Source: Molanna angustata (taxonomy: Eukaryota; Arthropoda; Insecta; Trichoptera; Molannidae). Taken from it: a stretch of DNA of 64,000 nucleotides. Below, piece after piece: positions 10,838-22,030 of this stretch. How positions within the stretch are numbered: the stretch's first letter is position 1; each line of letters opens with the position of its first letter. The position numbers and the translations under genes were made by a program. The notes below the pieces were generated by a model. The model did no database searches and was not told the origin of the DNA. It saw only the letters and a program-made list of their open reading frames with translations. The stretch covers positions 17,456,341-17,520,340 of the forward strand of contig OY754981.1 in assembly GCA_963576475.1 (NCBI GenBank), written 5' to 3'.

Positions 10838-11570
10838 ACTCTCCACACTATGGAATAGTGGAGAGTCATGATTTCACAAATTTTAAGCGTATTTTTATAT
10901 CAATTTCTCAACGGGTATCATGTAGAGCAGGGGTTCCCAACCTGTTTGTACTCTAGAGCACATTCTAAAATATCAGTAGGGTGGCGGGCACGGCTTATTT
11001 TTAATCGACAAACTCCTTCCATAACTTCTCATTTTCCCATTATTATTTTTTTTAGTTAATAAATAATAATTAAAAATGTTTAAAAATAATAAAATTATAA
11101 TTTGTATTGCAAACACACAGAGAAATGTATTTACAAAACATAAACAAAGTAAACAAAAACACAAATACAAATAAAAAATAAACAATTAATGTTTATGAAA
11201 AAATTATGTCTCTGTCGAATAGTGACGGGCACATACGAATCGTTCCGCGGGCGCCATGGTGCCCACGGGCACGGGGTTGGGAACCACTGATGTAGAGAGT
11301 GCACACTGTGAGTTTCGTCATGATGTGTTTGCATGTATGGCGTACGGCGGCGTTGGCATATTTATATCATATGCGTAAAGTGCATAGACCTAGAGCTGAT
11401 TAGTTTTCCATAGATATCCGTTAATTTCTTCTCTACGATTTCATCTGTCCAAATTTTCAAAATGCTCTCACGATCTGGAAAATCGAGTTTATTTTTTGTA
11501 TTCTGTTTGAAATTTCGATACAACAAAAATACACTCATCACAAATTCATTCAAGGATTGTCAAAATATAC
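10838..11570 (-). mobile_element. Hairpin-ended dispersed element, 5'-truncated, split by a hAT MITE
   Basis: The terminal hairpin is at 10838-10866, followed (in inverse orientation) by the conserved tail GAAATCATG, ATACGCTTAAA, TGAGAAATTGAT and ATGATACCC blocks. The tail is interrupted at 10928-11289 and resumes at 11290 with the ATGTAGAG duplication, GTGTGCACTCTC-type sequence, the GTACGGCGGCG segment and the CATAGACCTAGAGCTGATTAG block. It ends near GACAATCC at about 11570 without the AAAACGAG 5' terminus. Confidence 0.65.
10928..11289. mobile_element. hAT-type MITE, 362 bp, with 8-bp target duplication
   Basis: Termini are CAGGGGTTCCCAACC at the left and GGTTGGGAACCACTG at the right, i.e. 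15-bp inverted repeats with one mismatch. The CAG-GGTTCCCAAC type of end is classical for the hAT superfamily. Flanking direct repeats ATGTAGAG lie at 10920-10927 and 11290-11297. There is no transposase, so it is non-autonomous. A near-palindromic GGCGCCATGGTGCCC lies inside the right end. Confidence 0.9.
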
Positions 11571-11599
11571 AATCCTTGAATCCTTTTTCCTTGAATGCA

Positions 11600-12150
11600 C
11601 GCTAACCTAGTGTTCCCTAGTTTTATCTGTGATCTATTCATCTTATACAACATTTGTACTTTTATTCCCTAGTGTTCTATGTGATCTATTCATCTTAACA
11701 TAAAAAAATTGTACTAGTGTTACCTAGTGTTATCTGTGATCTATTCACCTACCTACAACATTTGTACTTTTGTTCACTAGTGTTATCTGTGATCTATTCA
11801 TCTTATACAACATTTTATTGTACTTTTATTCACTAGTGTTATATGTGATCTATTAATCTTAACATAAAACATTTGTACTAGTGTTACCTAGTGTTATCTG
11901 TGATCTATTCACCTACCTAAAACATTTGTACTTTTATTCACTAGTGTTATATGTGATCTATTAATCTTAACATAAAACATTTGTACTAGTGTTCCCTAGT
12001 GTTATCTGTGATCTATTCACCTACCTACTACATTTGTACTTTTATTCACTAGTGTTAGATATACATATGTGATCTATTCATCTTAACATAAAACATTTGT
12101 ACTATTGTTTCCTAGTGTTATCTGTGATCTATTCATCTTAACATAAAACA
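11600..12150. repeat. Tandem repeat, ~58-bp unit
   Basis: About nine units share CTAGTGTTATCTGTGATCTATTCA(T/C)CT followed by an ACATTTGTACT-like segment. Two spacer types (CTTAACATAAAACATTTG and CACCTACCTAC-AACATTTG) alternate in places, giving a partly dimeric pattern. Confidence 0.8.
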
Positions 12151-12604
12151 TTTGCTCCAATTGATGTTCGGGTCGTAAACAACCAAAGAAAGACTTTTTG
12201 CACCGCAGATTGTAGAAAACAAAAGTACCAAGTGCCTTCCTATGTACTCTGGACTTTAGCAAAGTTTACTCAATAAATTTAATGAGAAGAAATGCTTAGA
12301 CGATTATCTTATCTCTAATGACTATTAGAAAACCATTACAGCAAAAAACTTGTGTAATTTTTTGCTTAATGGCCACCCCGCTATAATTTTCCGATGAAAT
12401 TAAATTTGATAGATAAAGAAAATTTATTGCTCTCAGATTAAAAATCTTTTGGATGTTCTTTTTTTCTACCTCTACCGACGCAACGTACGCTATAATTTTA
12501 ACGCCTTATTTTATCATTCCCGTTAATATTAGTTAATTTGAAATTAAGAAAATTATTCGGGTCTCAAAAATAATTAATTTTCAAGAACAAAATGTTTCTA
12601 TAAA
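12151..12604. other. AT-rich stretch, nothing recognised
   Basis: No gene or repeat unit recognised between the tandem repeat and the TIR element. Confidence 0.4.
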
Positions 12605-12605
12605 G

Positions 12606-13350
12606 CCTCCTCTACACATCGACAGATGCATCGGCAGATTGGATCTGCGGATGCATCTGTCGATGTGTAGAGGGGGGGTTTTGCTCGTCTGTTGTAGGTA
12701 TTTGACGTCGGCCGATGCATCTGCCACATATCCGTTTGGTGTCGGTTTTTTCGACATGGATCAAAGAGCGGCAGCGCGTACTCAAGGCGACTGTCCACAC
12801 ATCTGCGAATAAATCAGTATTGGACGGAAATTCAGTGAGAGTGCACGCGTGCGTGCTTAGTTTTCTCGTCGAAATGGCTGCTGTTATGACCACTGAAGAA
12901 ACATTTAATTTATGAGCGACTGCGTCGCTATTATTATCACAAACAAACCTATCCTAACCGATAGATTTTCAGAAATATATATGTCATGATGAAAAGTAAA
13001 TATCTACAGTATACGCTAGTAGTTAATATTGTCAAAATATTTATTCCGAATATATTTTCACTTTGTTCTGTTGTTGTGTGTATAGTCACCATCCACCACC
13101 TTCTTTTGTACCATTTTTTCTTAATAACTCTGTTGCGGTTCACACTTAAGTTGTAATTGTAAGTGCCTGCTAAATAAGTAAATAGCAGTGGCCGCTACTG
13201 TATCCACATCCATTTGTTTGCGGCACGACATGCGTCTTTCAAGGTTGAACACAGACTGATTAACTCGTGGATGTGTGGACGAATCGTAATTTATCCGCGG
13301 ATATGTCAACTGATGCATCTGCCGACGCATCTATCGATGTGTAGAGGAGG
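12606..13350. mobile_element. ~745-bp TIR DNA-transposon derivative, possibly Harbinger-like
   Basis: Left end CCTCCTCTACACATCGACAG matches the complement of the right end (CCTCCTCTACACATCGATAG) with few mismatches over about 33 bp. The left end itself contains a 65-bp palindrome (12609-12673) with perfect 24-bp arms. TAA lies close outside both ends, compatible with a TWA-type duplication, but the exact boundary is uncertain. A plus-strand start near 12873 encodes MAAVMTTEETFNL, and the minus strand near 13130-13080 reads KKKWYKRRWWMV, faintly like the basic RRRWWV block at the start of Harbinger transposases. No intact transposase remains. Confidence 0.6.
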
Positions 13351-13535
13351 AATAAGGGTCATTTGCTAAATACATGTCTAAAATCATGCTATTCATTTCT
13401 TTTATTTTGTTAAAATTATTTAAGATTTTATGTTCAAACTATATCTCATAGACTTATTATAAATAGGTGTGGGCTTTTGAATAACTTGAAAAAATGTTAA
13501 AATTGATTTATGTCACAATTTAATTGATAATATTC

Positions 13536-13735
13536 GTCCTTCGTGGCTCAGTTAGTTGGGTATCTGACTGCTGATCCAATGGTCCCGGGTTCTATTCCCG
13601 GTAGAGACACAGTTTTTAATTGTGTTTTCAGTCTGGTACTGTGAGACGGTTAGTGTCGGAAGTCTGCAGAGTGGCAACTTGTTATTGGGTGCGTGTTAAA
13701 TAAATATTTGACATTGTACCTGTTAGTTGCCCAAC
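13536..13735 (+). repeat. tRNA-headed SINE, copy 1
   Basis: The head has TCGTGGCTCAGTTAGTTGGG (A box, 13541-13560) and GGGTTCTATTCCC (B box, 13587-13599) at tRNA-like spacing. It is followed by a body with CAGTTTTTAATTGTGTT, CAACTTGTTATTGGGTGCGT and a TTAAATAAATATTTGACAT tail block. The copy at 39461-39647 is collinear over the same ~190 bp, and fragments of the 3' body occur at 3615 and 20583. It would be transcribed by RNA polymerase III if active. Confidence 0.8.
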
Positions 13736-13820
13736 AAGCAATATTAAATAAATAAATTATCTTACCTGATTCTTTTTAGCCCTTTCATTGAATCAATCTT
13801 TTTATTATTTTAGAGTCTAA

Positions 13821-14186
13821 TTAGACCGTTCGCTTATGTACACACTTTTTCTTCTTCAACCTGATTTTTTTTCCATTCTTGGACATAAGCCTCCCCCTTG
13901 ATCCTCTACATCTCCCTCCGGCACATTTCTTGATGTCATCAGACCGCCTTGCCTGGGGTCTGCCGACACCTCTTCGGCTTATTCTCGGTCGCCATTCTAC
14001 GATCTTTTTGGTCCATCGTGAATCCTGGCATCTGGCAATATGCCCAGCCCAGCTCCACTTAAGACCAGCGACCCTTTCTGCTACATCGACTACTTTGGTT
14101 CTTTCTCTTATCATGACATTCTGAATTCTGTCCCTTATTGAAAGACTCAGCAACTGTCTCTCCATAGCTACCGTGATGCTTGCCAA
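13821..14186 (-). pseudogene. RTE-like reverse transcriptase C-terminus (3' part of a 5'-inverted copy)
   Basis: Minus-strand frame with AMERQLLSLSIRDRIQN, MIRERTKVVDVAERVAGLKW, WAGHIARCQDSRW, VEWRPR and GVGRPQARRSDDIK. These are the highly typical terminal blocks of insect RTE endonuclease/reverse transcriptases. The RT catalytic core is missing. Its natural upstream neighbour lies at 14190-14377 but in the opposite orientation. Confidence 0.85.
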
Positions 14187-14189
14187 ATA

Positions 14190-14377
14190 CAATCAAGAGG
14201 CAGAAATAGAGCGAAGACGTGGCCTTGCCTGGGCAGCTTTTGGGAAATTATCATTCATTCTGAAATCCCGTAAATACTCATTATTTGAAAAATAAGCTAT
14301 TTGATGCATGTATTCTCCCAGTGCTTACTTATGGAATGGAAACATTGGTCCTAACGAAACGAATAATACATAAGCTG
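14190..14377 (+). pseudogene. RTE-like fragment, inverted 5' part of the same copy
   Basis: The plus strand reads EAEIERRRGLAWAAFGKL, then after a frame change FDACILPVLTYGMETLVLTK and IIHKL. In RTE proteins this block directly precedes the RAMERQ block that begins the minus-strand piece at about 14186. The outer end is HKL and the inner end at the junction is EIERRR, which is the geometry left by twin priming (5' inversion) during target-primed reverse transcription. Broken by stops and a frameshift. Confidence 0.75.
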
Positions 14378-16147
14378 TTATTGTACACACTATATATTAT
14401 GTTCTTCTAATATTAACTTTGTTTGGTTGGAAAAAAAATATTATCCTGAAAATATATATCCAATTTGAGTAAGTTATCTTTTAAATTGAAACCCTTCATC
14501 GCTCAATTATTTCTATTCTAATTAAATGACTAATTATATCAATTTGCAATATCTTAAATAGTTGTATGTATTTTGGGAGATGATTTGAACACATAACTTA
14601 AACTCGCAACCTTTCTGATATCATATTAATATTCTAATTAAATAATACAGCTTCCTCCCAACATACATATACCTATAACTGTAAAAAAATTATAGTATAT
14701 ACGACCTGCATTTATATCTGTAAAACTAATTACAAATATAGGAGGAGAATAATAATAATATGTTCTCGATATATTATAAAACCTACAATTAATTATCTGG
14801 GTTGTCCAGCGCCCATTAATATAATGAACGTAGCAGCGGTCAAGTTTTCTGCGGTTTAATAAAAAATCCATCTGATTTTGGTCTTCATAACACAAATGTG
14901 TGTTTTTATGGTGAACGAGCGAGGATGTTTACGATTCATTAACCTTTTCCGTATACCCTGACGTACATTACTATCAAAAATGTACCCATTCTCTCACTCT
15001 TCAGTGATAATGGAGTTCGGTTGAATGGTAATCGCGGTTTGCGAAAAGCTTCTGCTTTAAATCTATGGTTAGATTAATGGTTTTGGCATCTTTGATAAGT
15101 AAAATCTTTTGAAAGTGAATTTTGAAAACCCACAATAAAACGGAAGAAATTTCAATGATTTTGAAGTTAAATTAAATACTTTCGGTGAATTTTAAATAAC
15201 AGCTCCTTTTGTTTTGCCTTGTAAATATTGCCTTGTAAATATAAACGTCTTATCAATTAAGTGGGATGCATTGAACTCTTATGTTTTAAAGCATTATGGA
15301 AAAAAAAATTTCAGTGTTTTTTACACAGGATATTACCTAATATTCTCACATGGGTGGTGTCCGCGTTTTTCGTTATTTAGTGCCACTCTGCTCTGTCCTA
15401 TGCTTTTATGAAAGACATTGCAGTCTCGTACAGATTGATAGATATTATTAAATATGCAATTGTCAATACAGAATGTCCCAGAAGTGATGTACCGTACGGA
15501 AAAGGGGGATTGAAATCAATATTTCCGATTCATTTGGCCCATGCTAGAAACCTGGACAGTAAACCTGTTATATATTATGTTGAAGTGAACATGACACGAG
15601 TCTGCTGGAAGAGATGACTAGTGGGCCTCCACGCTTGTGGTTGGATTCTTATGGGTAGTGTTATGAAATATGCTTGATAGTAGTTCCTTGTTTCGTCCGA
15701 TGAGTAGCCGCTCCTGGGATGAATAAACTCTGAAACGTATCCAATGGAGTGGGGTTGGAGACTGCGAAATTCTATGTATCTATCTATCAGGACGAGATGA
15801 AAAATATTTATAATCAAAACGACGATTTTTCCTTTGATTTCACCGTTCCTTTGTATTGATAAATCTTCTGTTTCATGAGATATTGTTTGAGTAAACTATG
15901 TTTTATCGCTTGCCTTTGTTGTTCCACAAGCTTGCTGCTACAAAAACTACGCCACTATGAGCAAGAAGGCTACTGGCGTTTTCCAGTTGAAAGCAGACTG
16001 GATGCCATTAGAACTTACATCTCTTACATGACTTACAATCTAGTCAAACATAGTTGAATAATATCAATCAACTTAATACTCACTAATTTGAGCCAGCGCA
16101 TGAATTATTATTGATTTTGAGCTTTATACCATGCATCTTTATTTAAG
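14378..16147. other. Long stretch without a recognisable gene
   Basis: Mostly AT-rich. A GC-richer patch at about 15470-15800 is open on the minus strand for 80 codons (IGYVSEFIHPRSGYSSDETRN is part of it), but no family is recognised. It may be a decayed transposon. No repeats matching the rest of the window were seen. Confidence 0.35.
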
Positions 16148-16545
16148 AGAGCATGTAACGCTAAATCTAGTGACTGAAAACATAATATACCAAAAAAGCC
16201 TAATATACTATGAAGTCACGTGTTAGTTAGGGTAAATATCGTGTTCGATAGTAACCCTTACTTACCCTTACGAACAAACTCGACTTGAAATGAAAAAACT
16301 TTATCGCTTATCCACTTTTTTAGCACATAAAATATTTATAGTTATAGAGTTATTAAAATTGCTGTAAAAAAGGATATTTTTCCTTTTTTTTTGCTAAAAG
16401 TTATGATGAATTTTTTTTTGAACAATATTCAATCGACAAATGTTATTTTTTTACTAATGGAATTTTTTTAATACATGTTTAAGAAATTTATAACATGTTT
16501 AAGAGCACATTGTTTAATATGTTTAAGAAATTTGATTTAAATTTC
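16148..16545 (+). repeat. Dispersed repeat F (copy 1)
   Basis: Shares with 63001-63410 the blocks TAACGCTAA-TCTAGTGACTGAAAACAT, AATGAAAAAACTTTAT, CATATAAAATATTTAT-like and TTTAA-ATGTTTAAGAAATTTGATTT. About 400 bp, non-coding, same orientation in both places. Confidence 0.6.
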
Positions 16546-16609
16546 ATACAAATTAATTTGTAATTTCACCCTTAATATTACAGAATATTATATTAAGTAT
16601 ATATCACAT

Positions 16610-16850
16610 ATCTGGGTCACATAATGAGGGGAGAGAAGTATCACCTGCTCCAACTAATACTGAAGGGCAAGATAGAAGGTCGCCGAGGGACTGGAAGGAG
16701 ACAGATGTCCTGGCTGCGCAACATTATGGAATGGACCGGCTTCAGGACCGTGGAACAGATATTCCGAGCAGCAGAGGACAGAGAGGGATTTGCCAGAGTG
16801 ATAGCCGACGTCGGGGGTTCCTGACATGGCACCGGAAGAAGAAGATATAG
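16610..16850 (+). pseudogene. Non-LTR reverse transcriptase extreme C-terminus
   Basis: The plus strand reads LGHIMRGEKYHLLQLILKGK, GRRGTGRRQMSWLRN, EWTGF and AAEDREGFARVIADV, then a stop and GTGRRR. The GHIMRG..Y.LL.LI..GKI.G.R..GRR..SWL.N...W order is a well-known terminal block of insect endonuclease/reverse transcriptases. Only about 75 codons remain. Probably a 5'-truncated insertion whose 3' end is near 16850, next to the hairpin-ended element. Confidence 0.75.
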
Positions 16851-16857
16851 ATTTTTT

Positions 16858-17259
16858 CTTTAAAGGTTGACAATCCCTGAATGCATTTTTGTAGAATGTA
16901 TTTCTGTTGAATCAAAAATACAAAAAAAAAATAAACATATCAATTTTCCTGACCGTGAAAGCAATTTTAAAATGTTGACAGATGAAATCATAGAGAAGAA
17001 ATGACGGCTCTCTATGGAAAACTAATCAGCTCTAAGTTTACAGACTTTACACATATTATATCAATATGAAGTCTATCTTATAGTTTGGGCTATAGAGAGA
17101 ACATCAAATAGATACGGCGGACGCCATACATACTAACACATCACGACGAAACTTAATGTGTGCACCGTCTACATGATACCCTTTGAGAAATTGATGTAAA
17201 AAATACGCTTAAATAATTGTGAAATCATGACTCTCCACTATTTCATAGTTGTGGAAAGT
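16858..17259 (+). mobile_element. Hairpin-ended dispersed element, 5'-truncated
   Basis: Begins at AAAGGTTGACAATCCCTGAATGCA (also in the 2673-3291 copy). Carries GACAGATGAAATCATAGAGAAG, CTATGGAAAACTAATCAGC, the GATACGGCGGACGCCATAC segment and the conserved tail, and ends in a hairpin at 17230-17259 (ACTCTCCAC...GTGGAAAGT). One arm mismatch shows it is older than the 46-62 kb cassettes. Confidence 0.65.
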
Positions 17260-17262
17260 ATA

Positions 17263-18699
17263 AATGCAATTATTTATTTGTGAATTTAACATTTTTTTTT
17301 TATTTTTTTATATATTTAATCATACATATACACAATTGACATATATTCTTAACTGCAATGCCCCACTAGGTAAAAAAACCTGTGCCGGGGCTAAAGCATT
17401 TGGAAATAATGATAATTTTAACAATCAATGCCAACTCAAGATCAATCCTGTCCCAAGCACAAGTTTTTAACTTTTTTGGGACAGTACCTATTGAAAAAAA
17501 AATTGTATTAATTTATATATTTGTACTATGTGTATGTTCATATTATGATACTCAATAAAAAAAAAAAAAAAAAAACTCACAAAAATGGCATTCCAAATAT
17601 AAATAGCATACAATAACAAAGTTAGAAATAACATTAAAAATAAATACATAATCAACGAATGTCTATTCAAACGTAGAAACAGAACATATTAAACAAAAAA
17701 AAACAAAAATATAGCTTTAAGACCGTTTAGAACAATAAGGGTATGAAAAAAAACACAAAAAAAATAAAGAAAAAGTCAAGATTGGAGTACGACTCGATGC
17801 CCATGATATGTCAGAACAGCACACCGCTAAGCCAACGAAACATTCAAACAAATTCCGATTAATTTATTGACTTTTAGATTTGTCTGTTTTCATTGGCAGT
17901 AGATGTCATTTATTAGTAGGTATCCTTTTTAACAGACCACTTAAACGATGAGCTGATCTCGAATAAAATAAACTATTGTTTAACGAGATGTACACACTAC
18001 ACAAAAAAAAAACGTCTTGAGAGCTGACCGACATTTTTCAGCTCAAAAAGTTGTTGGCTAAGACAATAAAGCTGAGGTTGCCTCGAACACACAAAGGGGA
18101 ATGTGTCACTCTAAAAAGTGGAACCGTTCCATTTTGATGGAAAGTAATCGATTGGGTTCCATTGGAAAAGGACATTATCAAAATGTTCCAACATTTTATT
18201 GATATGGGAACACTAGTAACGAATTGCTTAAGAAATGGTATCACTTTATCATCAAACATAGTGGATGCGGGTTGCTCTTAAATATATTATTACTATCCAT
18301 TGTCCGACCAACAATATCTATATTCTTTTATGTTTCTATGTTACATTTATTATTTTCCTACTTAAAAGTATAACTATATCATATATTATTATGTACATCT
18401 ATCACATCGTTATAAAGTGATAGGTTTTCTTATTAATCAATATGCTCCAACATTTATCATGGAATGTTAAAAAAATAATTGTGTTTTGTTCTCATATAAC
18501 GTGTCTATATATAAAATGTCATTGGTTTAGCCGCTATCCTCAGTCATATGGTCTAAAAGGAAGAAGTTCAAGATGGTATGTCATTTGATTCTACATTTTA
18601 ATGATACAACCACAATTTTGTGAATTCAAAATATTTGTTAAAAATTAAAACAATACTATTTTCAAAATTAATTTTCGAGAAAGATAAAAATAAGTTTTA
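17263..18699. other. AT-rich stretch without a gene
   Basis: Contains an A-run of about 18 near 17556-17575 and other poly-A/T tracts. A CCCCACTAGG...CCTGTGCCGGGG stem-like segment lies near 17360-17388. No coding region is supported. Confidence 0.4.
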
Positions 18700-20135
18700 T
18701 TCAATGTTTCATTATTTACAAAAAACCAATTCTCTCAATAGATGGCGTTACAACAAAATAAATAAAAAATAATAATATTGTTGTTCATAATTTCACCCAT
18801 AGATGGCTGTAGTAAAAATTCCTTATTTTCATGCGAAAAGAATTTCAGTATTACAATATAATAGAAGTTTCAAAATTGAATTGATAGGGATCTCATTAAA
18901 AAGGCATAATTGGTGAACGTTGCGCAAGCGCATAAAGTGATCACGTAAACCAGCCGATGACAGGTCGTAAGCCCTGTAGGTGCCTTGATTTCCCGGTTCT
19001 CCTACAATAAATATTCCAACTTCGTCTCTATTGAGATAATTAAAAATCTGTTAAAAATATCTTTGACTCCCGACAGGGAAAAAATCCAATGTTTGCGCAT
19101 ATGCAATAATAAAAATATATTCGATTACTTACACATTGGTACAAGTACATAGGTAAATTAGACAAAAATGACCTTATAAGTCTGGCGCAATTCAGGGGTG
19201 ACTTCTATGCGAAAAATGCATTGTCACCTCACATATAAGAATTGTAGCTTTCATTATTTATAAAAAACCAATTCTCTCAATAGATGGCGTTACAACAAAA
19301 TAAATAAAAAATAATAATATTTTGTTCATAATTTCACCCATAGATGGCTGTAGTAAAAATTCCTTATTTTCAAGCGAAAAGAATTTCAGTATTACAATAT
19401 ATAGAAGTTTCAAAATTGAATTGATAGGGATCTCATTAAAAAGGCATAATTGGTGAACGTTGCGCAAGCGCATAAAGTGATCACGTAAACCAGCCGATGA
19501 CAGGTCGTAAGCCCTGTAGGTGCCTTGATTTCCCGGTTCTCCTACAATAAATATTCCAACTTCGTCTCTATTGAGATAATTAAAAATCTGTTAAAAATAT
19601 CTTTGACTCCCGACAGGGAAAAAAATCCGATGTTTGCGCATATGCAATAATAAAAATATATTCGATTACTTACACATTGGTACAAGTAGGTAAATTAGAC
19701 AAAAATGACCTTATAAGTCTGGCGCGATTCAGGGGTGACTTCTATGCGAAAAATGCATTGTCACCTCACATATAAGAATTGTAGCTTTCATTATTTACAA
19801 AAAACCAATTCTCTCAATAGATGGCGTTACAACAAAATAAATAAAAAATAATAATATTGTTGTTCATAATTTCACCCATAGATGGCTGTAGTAAAAATTC
19901 CTTATTTTCAAGCGAAAAGAATTTCAGTATTACAATATATAGAAGTTTCAAAATTGAATTGATAGGGATCTCATTAAAAAGGCATAATTGGTGAACGTTG
20001 CACAAGCGCATAAAGTGATCACGTAAACCAGCCGATGACAGGTCGTAAGCCCTGTAGGTGCCTTGATTTCCCGGTTCTCCTACAATAAATATTCCAAATT
20101 CGTCTCTATTGAGATAATTAAAAATCTGTTAAAAA
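18700..20135 (+). repeat. Tandem repeat, ~540-bp unit, about 2.65 copies
   Basis: Near-identical units start at about 18710, 19254 and 19792 with TTATTTACAAAAAACCAATT and CTCTCAATAGATGGCGTTAC. Each holds AATTTCAGTATTACAATATA, GTGAACGTTGC-CAAGCGC, the GATGACAGGTCGTAAGCCCTG block and the repeat D hallmark. Copies differ by only a few substitutions and small indels. The 71- and 65-codon minus-strand frames are artefacts of this repeat. Confidence 0.85.
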
Positions 20136-21539
20136 AAAGTTTTGTTCAATTTATCGACAGCTTTATTTGATTTTTCGTGGGTTGTTTCAAGACAATATTT
20201 AACTAGTAATAGTAATAAAGTAGGTAGGTACTTTGTCGATTATAACATAGATTCTCTTAATATTTAGTACGTTTCGGTGAACAATCTGTATTCACAAAGA
20301 ATAAGTAGCTTTGGCGCTTTCTAAGAAAACGATATTGAAATAACTTAACGCATCAAAAGATCGTAATTTAAAATCTCAAGGTTTATGTAAATATAGCTTT
20401 TACATACAGATTATTTCTGGTATCACTTATAATATGTTGTAATAATGGCTCCTTTCAGGGAAGGTTGCTTATCAGAGAGAACCAAGCGCCATACTCCTCA
20501 ATTTTTGCACACATTCCATGCACACATGTATTTATATTGTAAATATAGAAAATATATGCATTGTGAATTTAAATAACTATGATGCTATGTCAAATATAAA
20601 TTGAACACGTGTCCAATAAAAAGTTGCCACATTTTGGATACTTACATACAATGTTAGTTGATCGTCTCAAAAAATCAGATTAATGACGCAGGAAAGTAAA
20701 TCTTTATCCATCAATCGAACCAAGAACCAAAACTAATCGAACCAGGTAGTTTTGGCTAAGGAATTGATGACATGCAAAGACACAGACGCATGCTCAAATA
20801 ACAGCTAATTCAATTACCCAAGTGATAGAAAAAATCAATTACAGAAAACGAGGAAATTTCAAAACATGAATCATACAAATACATATCGGTATGTAGGTGA
20901 TCAAATAATATTGACCATACATGTAGGTACAAAATGTACTTAAATTTCTCTATAATACACGATAGGTTTATGTGTACATATTGCCGAATTGGTTGTAGAT
21001 ACCACGTTACTTTGATAATATGATATATGCTGAAGACATTTTAGTTTTTCACTTCAAAACCAAATTGAATATTAAGAGTCTATCTAGTAGACTATTTTTT
21101 TCTCCTGAACCCTCAAAAGATACGTCTTTGAAATAAAGAAAAGTTTATATAAGTATAAAAATCTCGTTTCACGATGTTCGTAGTTATACGCTAATCTCCG
21201 AAACCGCCCATCCTTTATTTTTTATTTAAATATAATTTTTAAAATATATATGGTTGGTTCCGGATTGAATGATAGTTTAGTTTTGGACCCGATATTTGGC
21301 GCTGTTATCGAGAACTAAAAAAAATATTTTAAGTATTTCAAGGATTTTTTTTTATATTTCTCATCCAAGCATATAGGTACATATATATATAACCACAAAT
21401 TTTGACTTCCCTTCACACCTCTAAGATTTTTTATGGGAAAAAAGGGACGTAATTCAATTTCAAGTTGTGTAATCTTTCAATAGATGGCGGTGTGGATAAA
21501 TCTATTGACATTGTTTTACGCATCTAGAGAACGAAAAAA
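20136..21539. other. AT-rich stretch with repeat scraps
   Basis: A SINE 3' fragment lies at 20583-20645 (minus; ATGTCAAATAT and AAGTTGCCAC blocks). A short repeat shared with 425-445 lies at about 20480-20500. AATAGATGGCGGTGTGG near 21479 matches the AATAGATGGCG word of the ~540-bp repeat. No gene. Confidence 0.4.
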
Positions 21540-21880
21540 AATGTAAAATACATAATATGAAGTCTAGGTAGAAGACGGTCTATGGCAGAACAATACATAA
21601 AATGAGGTCTATATAAAATGCGATCTACATAGATGGCGGTCTATGGCAGACAAAACATAAAATGAGGTCTATATAAAATGCGATCTACATAGATGGTGGT
21701 CTATGGCAAAACAATACATAAAATGAGGTATATTTAAAATGAAATCTACATAGAAAGCGGTCTATGGCAGAACAATATATAAAATGAGGTCTACATAAAT
21801 TGCGATCTAGATAGAAGGCGGTCTATGACAGAACAATACAAAAAATGAGATCTATATAAAATGCGATCTGTGGCAGGACA
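21540..21880. repeat. Tandem repeat, ~60-bp unit, 5-6 copies
   Basis: The unit contains AAAATGAGGTCTATATAAAA, TGCGATCTACATAGA and GGCGGTCTATGGCAGAACAA. It lies directly 3' of the jockey-like element (minus orientation) and runs into repeat E at about 21875-21900, so it may belong to that element's 3' region or to a separate element. Confidence 0.75.
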
Positions 21881-22030
21881 ACGTCTGCCTGAACCCACTA
21901 GTTTATTATATTATAGCATGAGTTTTGTCAACATTTTTAAATAATTTTCTTTAGTTTTAATTATACCCTTTTTTGATATAATACTGTAAATAACTAAAAA
22001 AACTACAAGGTCTTTCTTTTTCGTGTCCGG

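Noticed and set aside
17264..17470. Small secreted protein (hydrophobic N-terminus, 68 codons)
   Set aside because: The hydrophobic stretch is poly-T/TA-rich DNA translated as Phe/Ile/Leu; there is no cleavage site or supporting context.
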